A stretch of 22,905 bases of DNA, taken from an uncultured Eubacteriales bacterium (lineage in GTDB: Bacteria; Bacillota; Clostridia; Lachnospirales; Lachnospiraceae). Every line of letters begins with the position of its first letter. The stretch's first letter is position 1. Below the pieces are notes generated by a model that saw only the letters and a program-made list of their open reading frames with translations, made no database searches and was not told the origin of the DNA. The DNA lies in contig URND01000038.1 in assembly GCA_900549105.1 (NCBI GenBank), positions 1 through 22,905 of the forward strand, given 5' to 3'. Made by a program: the position numbers and the translations under genes. Positions 5,968-13,626 of the stretch are shown piece after piece.

Positions 5968-7894
5968 AGTCCATAAACTCCTGACCGGTAATCGTTTCTT
6001 TTTCGAGCAGATAATTGGCGGATTTTTCAAGGACTGCCTTATTTTCTTTGAGGATGGCAATCGCCTTCTCATAGGCATCCTCCAGAAGTTTCCGCACAAT
6101 TTCATCGGCTTTAACCATCGTTTCATCAGCGCAGGTCTTTACCGGCCGTCCATCCATGTACTGACTTCCCGGAATCTCCAGGCCCATCATGCCAAATTCA
6201 GCCGACATGCCGTACATGGTAACCATCTTCCGGGCCAAATCCGTCGCTTTTTCAATATCATTGGATGCGCCCGTGGTAATGCTTCCGAATTCAACTTCTT
6301 CCGCAGCCCGGCCGCCGAGGTAAGTTACCAGTTCATCCAGCATTTCCTGTTTTTTCATCAGAAACCGTTCTTCCGTCGGCATCTGCATCGTATAGCCCAA
6401 CGCCCCGGATGTTCTCGGAATAATTGTAATCTTCTGAATCGGCTGAGTATCCTTCTGTTTGGCCGCCACAAGGGCATGGCCGATTTCATGGAAGGCTACG
6501 ATCTGCCGCTCTTCCCGGCTCATAATATGATTCTTGCGCTGCTGCCCCGCAATGATCACCTCAACTGATTCAAATAAATCTTCCTGATTAATCAGTCTTC
6601 GGTTCATACGCACCGCCCGAAGGGCTGCCTCATTGACAATGTTGGCCAAATCGGCGCCGGAAGCTCCCGATGTTGCCAGGGCAATGGCATCCAGATCCAC
6701 ACTTTCATCCAGCTTCACTTTCCGGCAATGAACCTTTAAAATATCGATACGGCCCTGCTTATCCGGCTGAGTGACGCTGATAGTCCTATCAAAACGGCCC
6801 GGACGGCGAAGGGCTTTATCCAACACTTCCGGCCGGTTTGTCGCCGCAAGAACAACAACAGCCTTACTGTCGTCAAATCCATCCATCTCTGTCAGAAGCT
6901 GATTTAACGTCTGCTCCCTCTCGTCATTGCTTCCGAGCTGATTATCACGGCTCTTGCCGATGGCGTCAATCTCATCGATGAAAATAATACACGGCGCTTT
7001 GGCTTCCGCCTGTTTAAATAAATCCCGGACACGGGAAGCTCCCATGCCGACAAACATTTCAACGAAATCCGAACCGGCCAGCGAAAAGAACGGCACTCCG
7101 GCTTCTCCGGCCACTGCCTTCGCCAGCAGGGTCTTACCTGTTCCCGGAGGTCCCACAAGCAGCGCGCCCTTCGGAAGCTTCGCCCCGATTTCACGATATT
7201 TGCCCGGATTATTCAAATAATCCACAATCTCCATCAGAGATTCTTTCGCTTCATCCTGCCCGGCCACATCCTTAAATGTCACCTTCGGGCCTTCAGCCAC
7301 ATATTCTTTGGCGCGGCTTTTTCCCATGCCTCCAAGGCCGCCCATACCGCCCATAGAACCCATACTCTTTGCCGCTTTGCGGGATATCAGGGATAAGAAC
7401 CAAAAAGCCAGCAGTAAAGGAATAACCCAGGATAAAAGGGTACTCATAATTGAGGATGTCTGGGTTGGAATTTCCGAATTCACATCCACACCATAGGCTT
7501 CCATCTTTTCTGCCAGCCCGGTATCGGATGAGACAATACCCGTGTGATAGGCCTGAATCAGACCTCTTTCCGTATCCTTATCACTCGGATAAATATAAAT
7601 CTGGCTTTCAGCTTCAACGATATCAATCGCTTTAACCTTGCCTTCCTTCGCCATATCCATAAATTCACTATAACTAATCTGTTTTATGGCCGCATCCCTG
7701 ACAAAGTTATTCATACAACTGTTGAACAACATGGTCATCAGCAGACCCAACAGAAAAATCATCATCAATTTATCAATGGAAGGGCCTCTCTGGCCTGTCG
7801 GCGCTCCATTTCCCGGGCCATTCCCTCCGGGCTGTCTGTTTCCCTGAGGCGGCGGCCCTGTTTTCTTAATCTCCGGTCCTCCGTTTTCACTCAT
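5921..7894 (-). CDS. ftsH: ATP-dependent zinc metalloprotease FtsH
   Basis: A 657-residue membrane AAA+ protease that degrades damaged membrane and regulatory proteins. Order: a Gly/Pro/Gln/Asn-rich cytoplasmic start of about 40 residues, a first membrane helix (about 42-58), an extracytoplasmic domain, a second helix (about 153-171), a glycine-methionine linker (177-191), and the AAA domain with Walker A GPPGTGKT (248-255), pore loop FVGMG (281-285) and Walker B IFIDEID (304-310). The protease domain has zinc site HEIGH (469-473) and a third ligand probably D546 in SNDIEKAT. The ATG at 7894 has AAAGGAGG with 7 nt spacing; an ATG 11 codons upstream lies inside the CIRCE operator. Monocistronic, with its own promoter. 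Its last 47 nt overlap the convergent Crp/Fnr gene and no terminator is visible. Confidence 0.97.
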   Translation of the reverse strand: MSENGGPEIKKTGPPPQGNRQPGGNGPGNGAPTGQRGPSIDKLMMIFLLGLLMTMLFNSCMNNFVRDAAIKQISYSEFMDMAKEGKVKAIDIVEAESQIYIYPSDKDTERGLIQAYHTGIVSSDTGLAEKMEAYGVDVNSEIPTQTSSIMSTLLSWVIPLLLAFWFLSLISRKAAKSMGSMGGMGGLGGMGKSRAKEYVAEGPKVTFKDVAGQDEAKESLMEIVDYLNNPGKYREIGAKLPKGALLVGPPGTGKTLLAKAVAGEAGVPFFSLAGSDFVEMFVGMGASRVRDLFKQAEAKAPCIIFIDEIDAIGKSRDNQLGSNDEREQTLNQLLTEMDGFDDSKAVVVLAATNRPEVLDKALRRPGRFDRTISVTQPDKQGRIDILKVHCRKVKLDESVDLDAIALATSGASGADLANIVNEAALRAVRMNRRLINQEDLFESVEVIIAGQQRKNHIMSREERQIVAFHEIGHALVAAKQKDTQPIQKITIIPRTSGALGYTMQMPTEERFLMKKQEMLDELVTYLGGRAAEEVEFGSITTGASNDIEKATDLARKMVTMYGMSAEFGMMGLEIPGSQYMDGRPVKTCADETMVKADEIVRKLLEDAYEKAIAILKENKAVLEKSANYLLEKETITGQEFMDFIHGVEVLSDAPSTE

Positions 7895-7916
7895 ACTGTT
7901 TCCTCCTTTAAGGTTG

Positions 7917-7943
7917 TTAGCACTCATCTTGTTTGAGTGCTAA
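7917..7943. promoter_or_regulatory. CIRCE element (HrcA operator)
   Basis: TTAGCACTC-N9-GAGTGCTAA, a perfect match to the CIRCE consensus with the canonical 9-nt spacer. It lies in the ftsH leader, starting about 5 nt after the predicted transcription start and ending 22 nt before the ATG. HrcA binding here should repress ftsH until heat or folding stress. Confidence 0.96.
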
Positions 7944-7954
7944 ATATTGTATTC

Positions 7955-7982
7955 ATTCTATCACGTGTCCCGGAAAATGCAA
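7955..7982 (-). promoter_or_regulatory. SigA-type promoter of ftsH
   Basis: On the minus strand, -35 TTGCAT (7982-7977), 16 bp, -10 TAGAAT (7960-7955); start near 7948. The CIRCE follows immediately, as in groE and dnaK operons. Confidence 0.68.
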
Positions 7983-8008
7983 GCCTTCTTATGTTTATTT
8001 TCGAAAGT

Positions 8009-8914
8009 TCATACTTTTTTTAGAATTTCCTCTAAATCATCGACAGTAAATATGTAGTGACTGCTGCAGAAATGACAGTTCACTTCAATCGGCTGTCCAT
8101 CGTCAATCATTGACTGTATTTCATCCCGTCCGATACTGATAATGGCCCGCTCTACCCGCTCCTTGGAACAGTTACACTCAAAACCGGTCGGAATTTTATC
8201 CATAATTTCCACATCCATGCCGTCCAAAACTCTCTGAATGATATCTTCCGGCCTATTTCCCTCTTCGAGCATCGTTGTCACCGATGGCAGGGCCCCGATA
8301 TTTTTCTCAAGCTTCGCAATAACGTCTTCCTCCGCAAAAGGCATAAGCTGCAGAATAAAACCTCCGGCCTGTTTTACCGTATTATCCTTTTTCATCAAAA
8401 CCCCAAGGGCCACGCTGGAATTCACCTGCTCGGAAGTTGCAAAATAATAGGTCAGATTCTCGGCGATTTCCCCGGATACAAGATGGGTCTGGCCCACATA
8501 AGGCTCTTTCAGCCCCATATCTTTAATAACGCTCAGAACACCCATGTCCAAAGCGCCGCCCACGTCCAGCTTTCCGGCCTTGCTCGGCGGAAGCATAACC
8601 ACCGGATTGTCCGCATAGCCTTTGACCCGGGCTTTTCCGTCCGATGTTACGGTTAATCCCTTAATCGGGCCGCTGCATTTAATCTGGAGAGTAATCAGGT
8701 CATCCTCCCCCTTCTGCATACTTCCCATTATAGCCCCCGCTGTCAAAAGGCGTCCCAGAGCCGCCGTGGCCACCGGGCTTGTATGATGAATCTGGCGGGC
8801 ATACTCCACGGTTTCGCGGGTGGTCGCCGCAAAAATACGCACCTGGTGATTTGCCCCGGTTGCCCGGATAATATAATCGACTCCCTTTTTCTGTTCTGGT
8901 TTACTGCATGACAT
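8009..8914 (-). CDS. hslO: Redox-regulated chaperone Hsp33
   Basis: A 301-residue cytosolic holdase that becomes active when oxidation releases its zinc. The C-terminal zinc centre is intact: C247 and C249 (CNC), C280 and C283 (CHFC). The N-terminal domain carries typical segments such as TAALGRLLTAGAIMG (about 50-64), and the middle has SGEIAENLTYYFATSEQ (about 147-163). Two further cysteines (C3, C80) lie outside the centre. The ATG at 8914 has GAGGAG about 11 nt upstream and is 5 nt after the methyltransferase stop, so the two are co-transcribed. It ends 27 nt before the ftsH -35 box. With the superoxide reductase nearby, its presence fits a cell exposed to transient oxidation. Confidence 0.96.
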   Translation of the reverse strand: MSCSKPEQKKGVDYIIRATGANHQVRIFAATTRETVEYARQIHHTSPVATAALGRLLTAGAIMGSMQKGEDDLITLQIKCSGPIKGLTVTSDGKARVKGYADNPVVMLPPSKAGKLDVGGALDMGVLSVIKDMGLKEPYVGQTHLVSGEIAENLTYYFATSEQVNSSVALGVLMKKDNTVKQAGGFILQLMPFAEEDVIAKLEKNIGALPSVTTMLEEGNRPEDIIQRVLDGMDVEIMDKIPTGFECNCSKERVERAIISIGRDEIQSMIDDGQPIEVNCHFCSSHYIFTVDDLEEILKKV

Positions 8915-8919
8915 TTCTT

Positions 8920-9708
8920 TTACATCTCCTCTGTTGTTTTACTTTTACCCTGTTCTCCGGCAATAATATAAATCCGCTCAGAATCCTCCCGGACCGGCTC
9001 CATGGTGAAGGCATCATAGGCGCCTTTCCATCGGAGGCCCGAAGCCTCGATCAGCCGCTGAATCTCATCCAAGTCATAAGCCCTCTGATAATGGACCTCC
9101 TCATAGCGGTCATATCTTCCGTCAGCTCCCTGAATAAAAAGATTCAGGATATATTCGTTCACCCGGGACTCTTCGTCATAATAATTATCCCATATAAAAC
9201 AGTGGTCCTCCCGGGTTTCCCCAATCGTCTGCTCGCCGAGTATTTTCTCATATTTATAGCGGGTATTCAAGTCAAATATGAAAACGCCCTCCGGCTCAAG
9301 ATAATTATTGACCAGCCGGAACACCTGCAGCAGTTCCTCCGGCTCAAGAATATAATTCATACTGTCGCAGACACTGACAATCGCCCGAACCGTTCCATAC
9401 AGCTCAAACTCCCGCATATCCTGGCAAAGATAAAGGACCGGTTTTTCTCCTGTATCTGAATCATTTTCCATATTTTTTTCAATGGCTTCCGCCAGCATTT
9501 CCTCTGAATTATCAATGCCAATCATGTCGTAGCCCCGGCTTTTCAGGGCTTCCGTCATATTGCCTGTGCCGCAGCCCAGTTCCAGAACAAGGCCGTCATC
9601 CACGCCGTGCCGCTTTAAAAGCGTCACCAGATAATCGCACCATTCCTCATAGGGTATATTATCCATGAATAAATCATATACCTGGGCAAATTCTGAATAA
9701 GCTTCCAT
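8920..9708 (-). CDS. Class I SAM-dependent methyltransferase, substrate unknown
   Basis: A 262-residue protein with the class I methyltransferase fold. Motif I VLELGCGTGN is at residues 41-50. An acidic residue follows strand 2 (MIGIDNSEEML, about 62-72), then DMREF (about 97-101) and EPEGVFIFDLNT (about 138-149). The C-terminal half is rich in aromatic and acidic residues, as in small-molecule methyltransferases of the UbiE/YcgJ-like group. The substrate cannot be told from sequence. It starts 3 nt after the SASP gene (GGGGAA as ribosome binding site) and is followed 5 nt later by hslO, so it may be expressed both with the addAB block and from the forespore promoter. Confidence 0.85.
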   Translation of the reverse strand: MEAYSEFAQVYDLFMDNIPYEEWCDYLVTLLKRHGVDDGLVLELGCGTGNMTEALKSRGYDMIGIDNSEEMLAEAIEKNMENDSDTGEKPVLYLCQDMREFELYGTVRAIVSVCDSMNYILEPEELLQVFRLVNNYLEPEGVFIFDLNTRYKYEKILGEQTIGETREDHCFIWDNYYDEESRVNEYILNLFIQGADGRYDRYEEVHYQRAYDLDEIQRLIEASGLRWKGAYDAFTMEPVREDSERIYIIAGEQGKSKTTEEM

Positions 9709-9711
9709 GCT

Positions 9712-9954
9712 TTATTCCCCGTTTCTTTTCTCTTTTTTCTTTTGATTCATAAGGCCGCCGATACGGCCGGTCTCCCTCGCTGTCAGACCCTTCCATCCAA
9801 GCTGCTCGACCTTATCGAGCAGGCCCAGTTCCTCCGTGATTTCAAATTTCAGGCATTCCTTTGCCTTTTCTTCCGGCGTTTTTTTCTCCCATTTGTCCGG
9901 CTCATTGAACTTTTCCATCACTTCCTGCCAGCGGGACTCCCCTTTCTGCTCCAT
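9712..9954 (-). CDS. Small acid-soluble spore protein, alpha/beta type (divergent)
   Basis: An 80-residue protein. Residues 37-44 (FEITEELG) match the conserved region holding the germination-protease cleavage site of alpha/beta SASPs. Residues 53-67 (GWKGLTARETGRIGG) match the second conserved block with its Gly-rich turn. Such proteins coat and protect DNA in dormant spores. Odd points are a hydrophilic N-terminal extension of about 30 residues, one cysteine (C34) and a very lysine-rich tail, all unlike the major SASPs, so its DNA-binding strength is uncertain. The ATG at 9954 has GGCAGGTG upstream. A SigG-type promoter lies at 9990-10019. It sits 66 nt after addA and 3 nt before the methyltransferase gene. 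Confidence 0.82.
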   Translation of the reverse strand: MEQKGESRWQEVMEKFNEPDKWEKKTPEEKAKECLKFEITEELGLLDKVEQLGWKGLTARETGRIGGLMNQKKKEKRNGE

Positions 9955-9989
9955 GGCTCACACCTGCCTTTCCGCCATCTTATCATCTT

Positions 9990-10019
9990 GATTATGACCA
10001 CGAAAAGGCAAATCTATTC
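9990..10019 (-). promoter_or_regulatory. SigG-type forespore promoter of the SASP gene
   Basis: On the minus strand, GAATA (10019-10015), 18 bp, CATAATC (9996-9990). The B. subtilis SigG consensus is gHATR-N18-CATWHTA, so the -35 and spacer match fully and the -10 at 6 of 7 positions. The -35 begins at the addA stop codon (TGA at 10023-10021). The start would be near 9983, leaving a leader of about 29 nt. It agrees independently with the SASP call. Confidence 0.68.
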
Positions 10020-10020
10020 A

Positions 10021-13000
10021 TCAGCAGTGGATTTCTCTATTCATTATAACAGAATATAAAATTCTGTCTTTTACTTTTTTCCCGATAATCTGCTCAATCG
10101 CTTTCTGATAATAATCCAACTGGGTTTTATACCGCTTTATGAGCAGTGCGTCCCCGGCTTCTCCCTTCGGAATTCTGTCCGTCTTATAATCCAGCAAAAC
10201 GATGCCGTCCTCTTCTTCAAAGCAGACATCGATGACACCCTGGATGAGAATTCTTTCTTCTTCCTCTTTGGGACCTCCGGATGAAAATTCCGGATAGACA
10301 TCCGATACCGGAATTCCCATAACAAAGGGCCTCTCCCGGTAAAGCCTGCCCGCCTTTTCCGCCCGGGCCATCCGCCGCCCCAGTTCGGATTCGCAAAAAC
10401 CAAAAATGTTCTCCGCCGGAATAAGTTCCTCCCAAAAGGCCGGAATCTGCCCCTTCTCCACACAGCGGTGAATAAAGGAAATCACATCCTCTTTGGAAAT
10501 TATCTCGCAGAAAGGCAGCAATTCAAAAATCTTGTGGGTTGCCGTTCCCTTCTGCTGCGCCATATAAATCGGGTTTTCAACATCCGGCAACAGTTTCGGC
10601 GGTTTTTCAGGATAAAGGACTTCCCCCGTCATCATTTCGCCGGCCATTTTCTTTAATTCGCTGACGGTCATCTTTCCCTGGAGCCGTGTCATCAATGCCC
10701 TTGGGTACTGCCAGCCTAGTTTGGAATCAATTTTTTCATACAGCGGACGGCAATTATCCTGAACAGATACACAATTCCGGAGAAATTCTCTCTCCCTGTC
10801 TATCTGAATTTCCTCCCGGATATCCTCCGCCGCCATATGGCCCGGATTGATACAGCGGAACTCAAAGCCCCGGCTCGCCCCCGCCCGGCCATCCGACCAC
10901 AAAAGAGGCCCCAGCCAGTCCAGATAACTTTTTGCCCGGAGCATCCGGCTGTATGTCAGAGGCGCCGGCGCCTTTCCGGCCACCGTCCATTTTTCATCCG
11001 CCTTAGCCATGTCCTCCACCGTACCGACAAGAATCAGCTTTTCTCTGGCACGGGTCATAGCCACGTAAAGCACGCGGACTTCCTCGCCCATCTGCTCTGA
11101 AAGCAGCTTTCTCGCAAAGACTTTTTTTGACAGGCTGTGAATTTTAACCCGGTGTTCCAAATCCACGCCGTCCGCCGCCACGCCATAACGGGCGTGAACC
11201 ACAATCCGGCTTCGGGACTCGGTAAAATTCATCGCCTTTCCCAGTCCCGCAACAAAGCAGACCGGGTATTCCAGCCCTTTGCTCTTATGTATACTCATAA
11301 TCCGCACGGCCTGCCCCGTTTCCCCGGGAAGTACGGCGCTGCCCAAATCTTCTTTTGATTCCTTCAACTGGTCCACATAGCGGATAAAATGAAACAAGCC
11401 CCGATAACTGGTATTTTTAAAAGCTCTGGCGTACTCCACAAGCCGTTCTAAATTCGCCCGCCGCACTTCGCCGCCGGGCATGGCAAACATCTGCTGCACA
11501 TATCCGGTCATTCCATAAATTTCATAAATAAGCTCTTCAATCGACCGATGGATTTTCTGCCGGCGAAGCTGGTCATACAACTCAAAAAAATTCTTCAGCT
11601 TTTTCGTTAAATCGGTGTTCTCCCCCTGGGCCAGATAGTCCTGCATATTTTTATATAAATGCGCCGAACGGTCCGATAGGCGCAGTTCGGCCAATTCCTC
11701 ATCCGACAGCCCTCCCACGGAAGATGTCAGTACGGCTGCCATGGGGATATCCTGGAGGGGATTATCCAAAATCCGCAGTATATTTAAAATACCCTGAATT
11801 TCAATAGTATCAAAAAAACCGGAGGAGGTTTCGCCTATGGCCGGAATACCCATATCCTTAAGCACCCGCACATAATCCTCCGTCCAATTTTTCACCGTGC
11901 GCAGCAATATCACGATATCGCCGTATTCCGCCCGCCGATATTGGCCGGACTCCGTATCCATCACCCACAGCCCTGAAGATGCATCCATCATCTCCCGAAT
12001 CCGCAGGCCCACGGCCCGTGCCTCCGCTTCCCGCTTCGTCATCTCCGAATCATTTCCATGCTCCACCATAAGCCATTCCGCCTGCCCGGAAATATTCAGC
12101 TCCGTTTTCGGATATTCAAGTCCCGGATACAATGCCGCATCCGCATCATAGGCCATGCCGCAGATATCCGGCGTCATCAGGGATTCAAAAATCCGATTGA
12201 CGCTCTCAAGCACACAGGCTCTGCTTCGAAAGTTTTTATGGAGGTCTATACGCTGATGACTTCCTTCATCCTTCGTGTATGTCTGATATTTTCCGAGAAA
12301 AATCTCCGGCTCCGCCATACGGAAGCGGTAAATACTCTGCTTGACATCCCCCACCATAAAAATATTCGGCTGTCCTTCCCATTCTCTGGATATACTGTTT
12401 AAAAGGGTCTCCTGAACCTGATTACTGTCCTGATATTCATCGCACATAATCTCCTCAAACTGCTCACTATAACTTTTTGCTGCCGGCGTCGGCTCATGAT
12501 TTTTATCCAGCAATATGTTTAATGCAAAATGCTCCTGGTCATTAAAGTCAATCAGATTCCGCTGCTTTTTCTCTTCCCGGAATCTTCTGGAAAACTCCTC
12601 TGTCAGCTTTATGAGCACCGTGAGGCTCGGCAAAATCCGCTCTTCTTTTGAGAGCAGTTCCGATAGATTTTCGGAAAAATAATTCTTTTTCAGCCACCCA
12701 AGCAAATCCTTGGCTTCCTGCCGCAGGGCCTTCACCATATCTGTCACTGAGGCATCGGCCTCGGGCTGTTTTTTCCCGGAGAGCCGCTTCCACTCCATAT
12801 GTTGAATGTGGTCATAGAGTTCTCCATAGTTTTTACATTCCAGCATTTTCTCCGTCTGCTCTAAATCATATAAAAGCATCGGTTCATACAAAGCCGGTCC
12901 GCCCGCGCCGAGGCTCATATCCAGGGCAATTTTCAGATTTCCGGCCATTTCAGCCAGAATCCGGCGGCTTTCCTCCATCACAAGCTCAACCACTGGGCTG

Positions 13001-13626
13001 GCATCGGCCGCCTCCCCCATAGCCCCCGGATTCAGCAGCAGCGAATTGCTGAGCCATTCTTCGGGCCAGGGATAGCTCTGAGAGAAATCATAAATACGCA
13101 AAATCCAGTCTGTCAGTCCTTTATCCAGCTTTCCGATGGAATAAATTTGGGAAAAAGCAATAAATTCCGGCGTTTTTTTCATATAACAGTCTTCAAGCAG
13201 CTGTTCCGCCACATCCTGCTTTAATAAAGCCATTTCCTGCGGGTCGCCCACGCGAAAACCCGGGTCCAGGCCGATTTTATCAAAATGCTCCCGGAGCACG
13301 CTCATACAAAAACTGTCAATGGTCGTAATCATTGCCGACGGGAGAAGCATTTTCTGTTTTTGAAGATGGCTGTTTTCCGGGTCTTTCAAAAGCTTTGCGT
13401 CCACCGCCGCCATCACCCGTTCCCGCATTTCCGCCGCGGCTGCCTTGGTGAAAGTCACCACAAGCAATTCATCAATATCTATCGGATGGGCAGCATCTGT
13501 AATCTTCTGAATAATACGTTCCACAAGCACTGCCGTTTTCCCCGAGCCGGCCGCCGCTGAAACAAGCAGACTCCGACCGCGGAGATTTATGACCTGCTGT
13601 TGTTCTTCGGTCCATGATTTTCCCAT
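10021..13626 (-). CDS. addA: ATP-dependent helicase/nuclease subunit A (AddA)
   Basis: A 1201-residue UvrD-like helicase with a C-terminal RecB-type nuclease, the motor subunit of AddAB, which processes double-strand breaks to a Chi-regulated 3' overhang for RecA. Walker A AAAGSGKT is at residues 24-31, Walker B DEYQD at 396-400, motif III GDVKQSIYRFR at 426-436. HKSKGLEYP and LYVAMTRA lie in the second helicase half, and the nuclease triad has D1133, D1146 and K1148 (DYK). All motor and nuclease residues are intact. The ATG at 13626 has AAGGAGG with 10 nt spacing and overlaps the addB 3' end by 40 nt. Downstream is a SASP gene with its own sporulation promoter. Confidence 0.97.
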   Translation of the reverse strand: MGKSWTEEQQQVINLRGRSLLVSAAAGSGKTAVLVERIIQKITDAAHPIDIDELLVVTFTKAAAAEMRERVMAAVDAKLLKDPENSHLQKQKMLLPSAMITTIDSFCMSVLREHFDKIGLDPGFRVGDPQEMALLKQDVAEQLLEDCYMKKTPEFIAFSQIYSIGKLDKGLTDWILRIYDFSQSYPWPEEWLSNSLLLNPGAMGEAADASPVVELVMEESRRILAEMAGNLKIALDMSLGAGGPALYEPMLLYDLEQTEKMLECKNYGELYDHIQHMEWKRLSGKKQPEADASVTDMVKALRQEAKDLLGWLKKNYFSENLSELLSKEERILPSLTVLIKLTEEFSRRFREEKKQRNLIDFNDQEHFALNILLDKNHEPTPAAKSYSEQFEEIMCDEYQDSNQVQETLLNSISREWEGQPNIFMVGDVKQSIYRFRMAEPEIFLGKYQTYTKDEGSHQRIDLHKNFRSRACVLESVNRIFESLMTPDICGMAYDADAALYPGLEYPKTELNISGQAEWLMVEHGNDSEMTKREAEARAVGLRIREMMDASSGLWVMDTESGQYRRAEYGDIVILLRTVKNWTEDYVRVLKDMGIPAIGETSSGFFDTIEIQGILNILRILDNPLQDIPMAAVLTSSVGGLSDEELAELRLSDRSAHLYKNMQDYLAQGENTDLTKKLKNFFELYDQLRRQKIHRSIEELIYEIYGMTGYVQQMFAMPGGEVRRANLERLVEYARAFKNTSYRGLFHFIRYVDQLKESKEDLGSAVLPGETGQAVRIMSIHKSKGLEYPVCFVAGLGKAMNFTESRSRIVVHARYGVAADGVDLEHRVKIHSLSKKVFARKLLSEQMGEEVRVLYVAMTRAREKLILVGTVEDMAKADEKWTVAGKAPAPLTYSRMLRAKSYLDWLGPLLWSDGRAGASRGFEFRCINPGHMAAEDIREEIQIDREREFLRNCVSVQDNCRPLYEKIDSKLGWQYPRALMTRLQGKMTVSELKKMAGEMMTGEVLYPEKPPKLLPDVENPIYMAQQKGTATHKIFELLPFCEIISKEDVISFIHRCVEKGQIPAFWEELIPAENIFGFCESELGRRMARAEKAGRLYRERPFVMGIPVSDVYPEFSSGGPKEEEERILIQGVIDVCFEEEDGIVLLDYKTDRIPKGEAGDALLIKRYKTQLDYYQKAIEQIIGKKVKDRILYSVIMNREIHC

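Noticed and set aside
5960..6568. A 202-codon plus-strand open frame
   Set aside because: It is antisense to the 3' part of ftsH and has composition expected of a codon shadow (rich in Phe, His, Leu and Arg).
9966..10009. Inverted repeat GCCTTTCCG / CGAAAAGGC as an addA terminator
   Set aside because: The loop is 26 nt and no T-run follows; it overlaps the SigG boxes and the SASP ribosome binding region, so it is not supported as a terminator.
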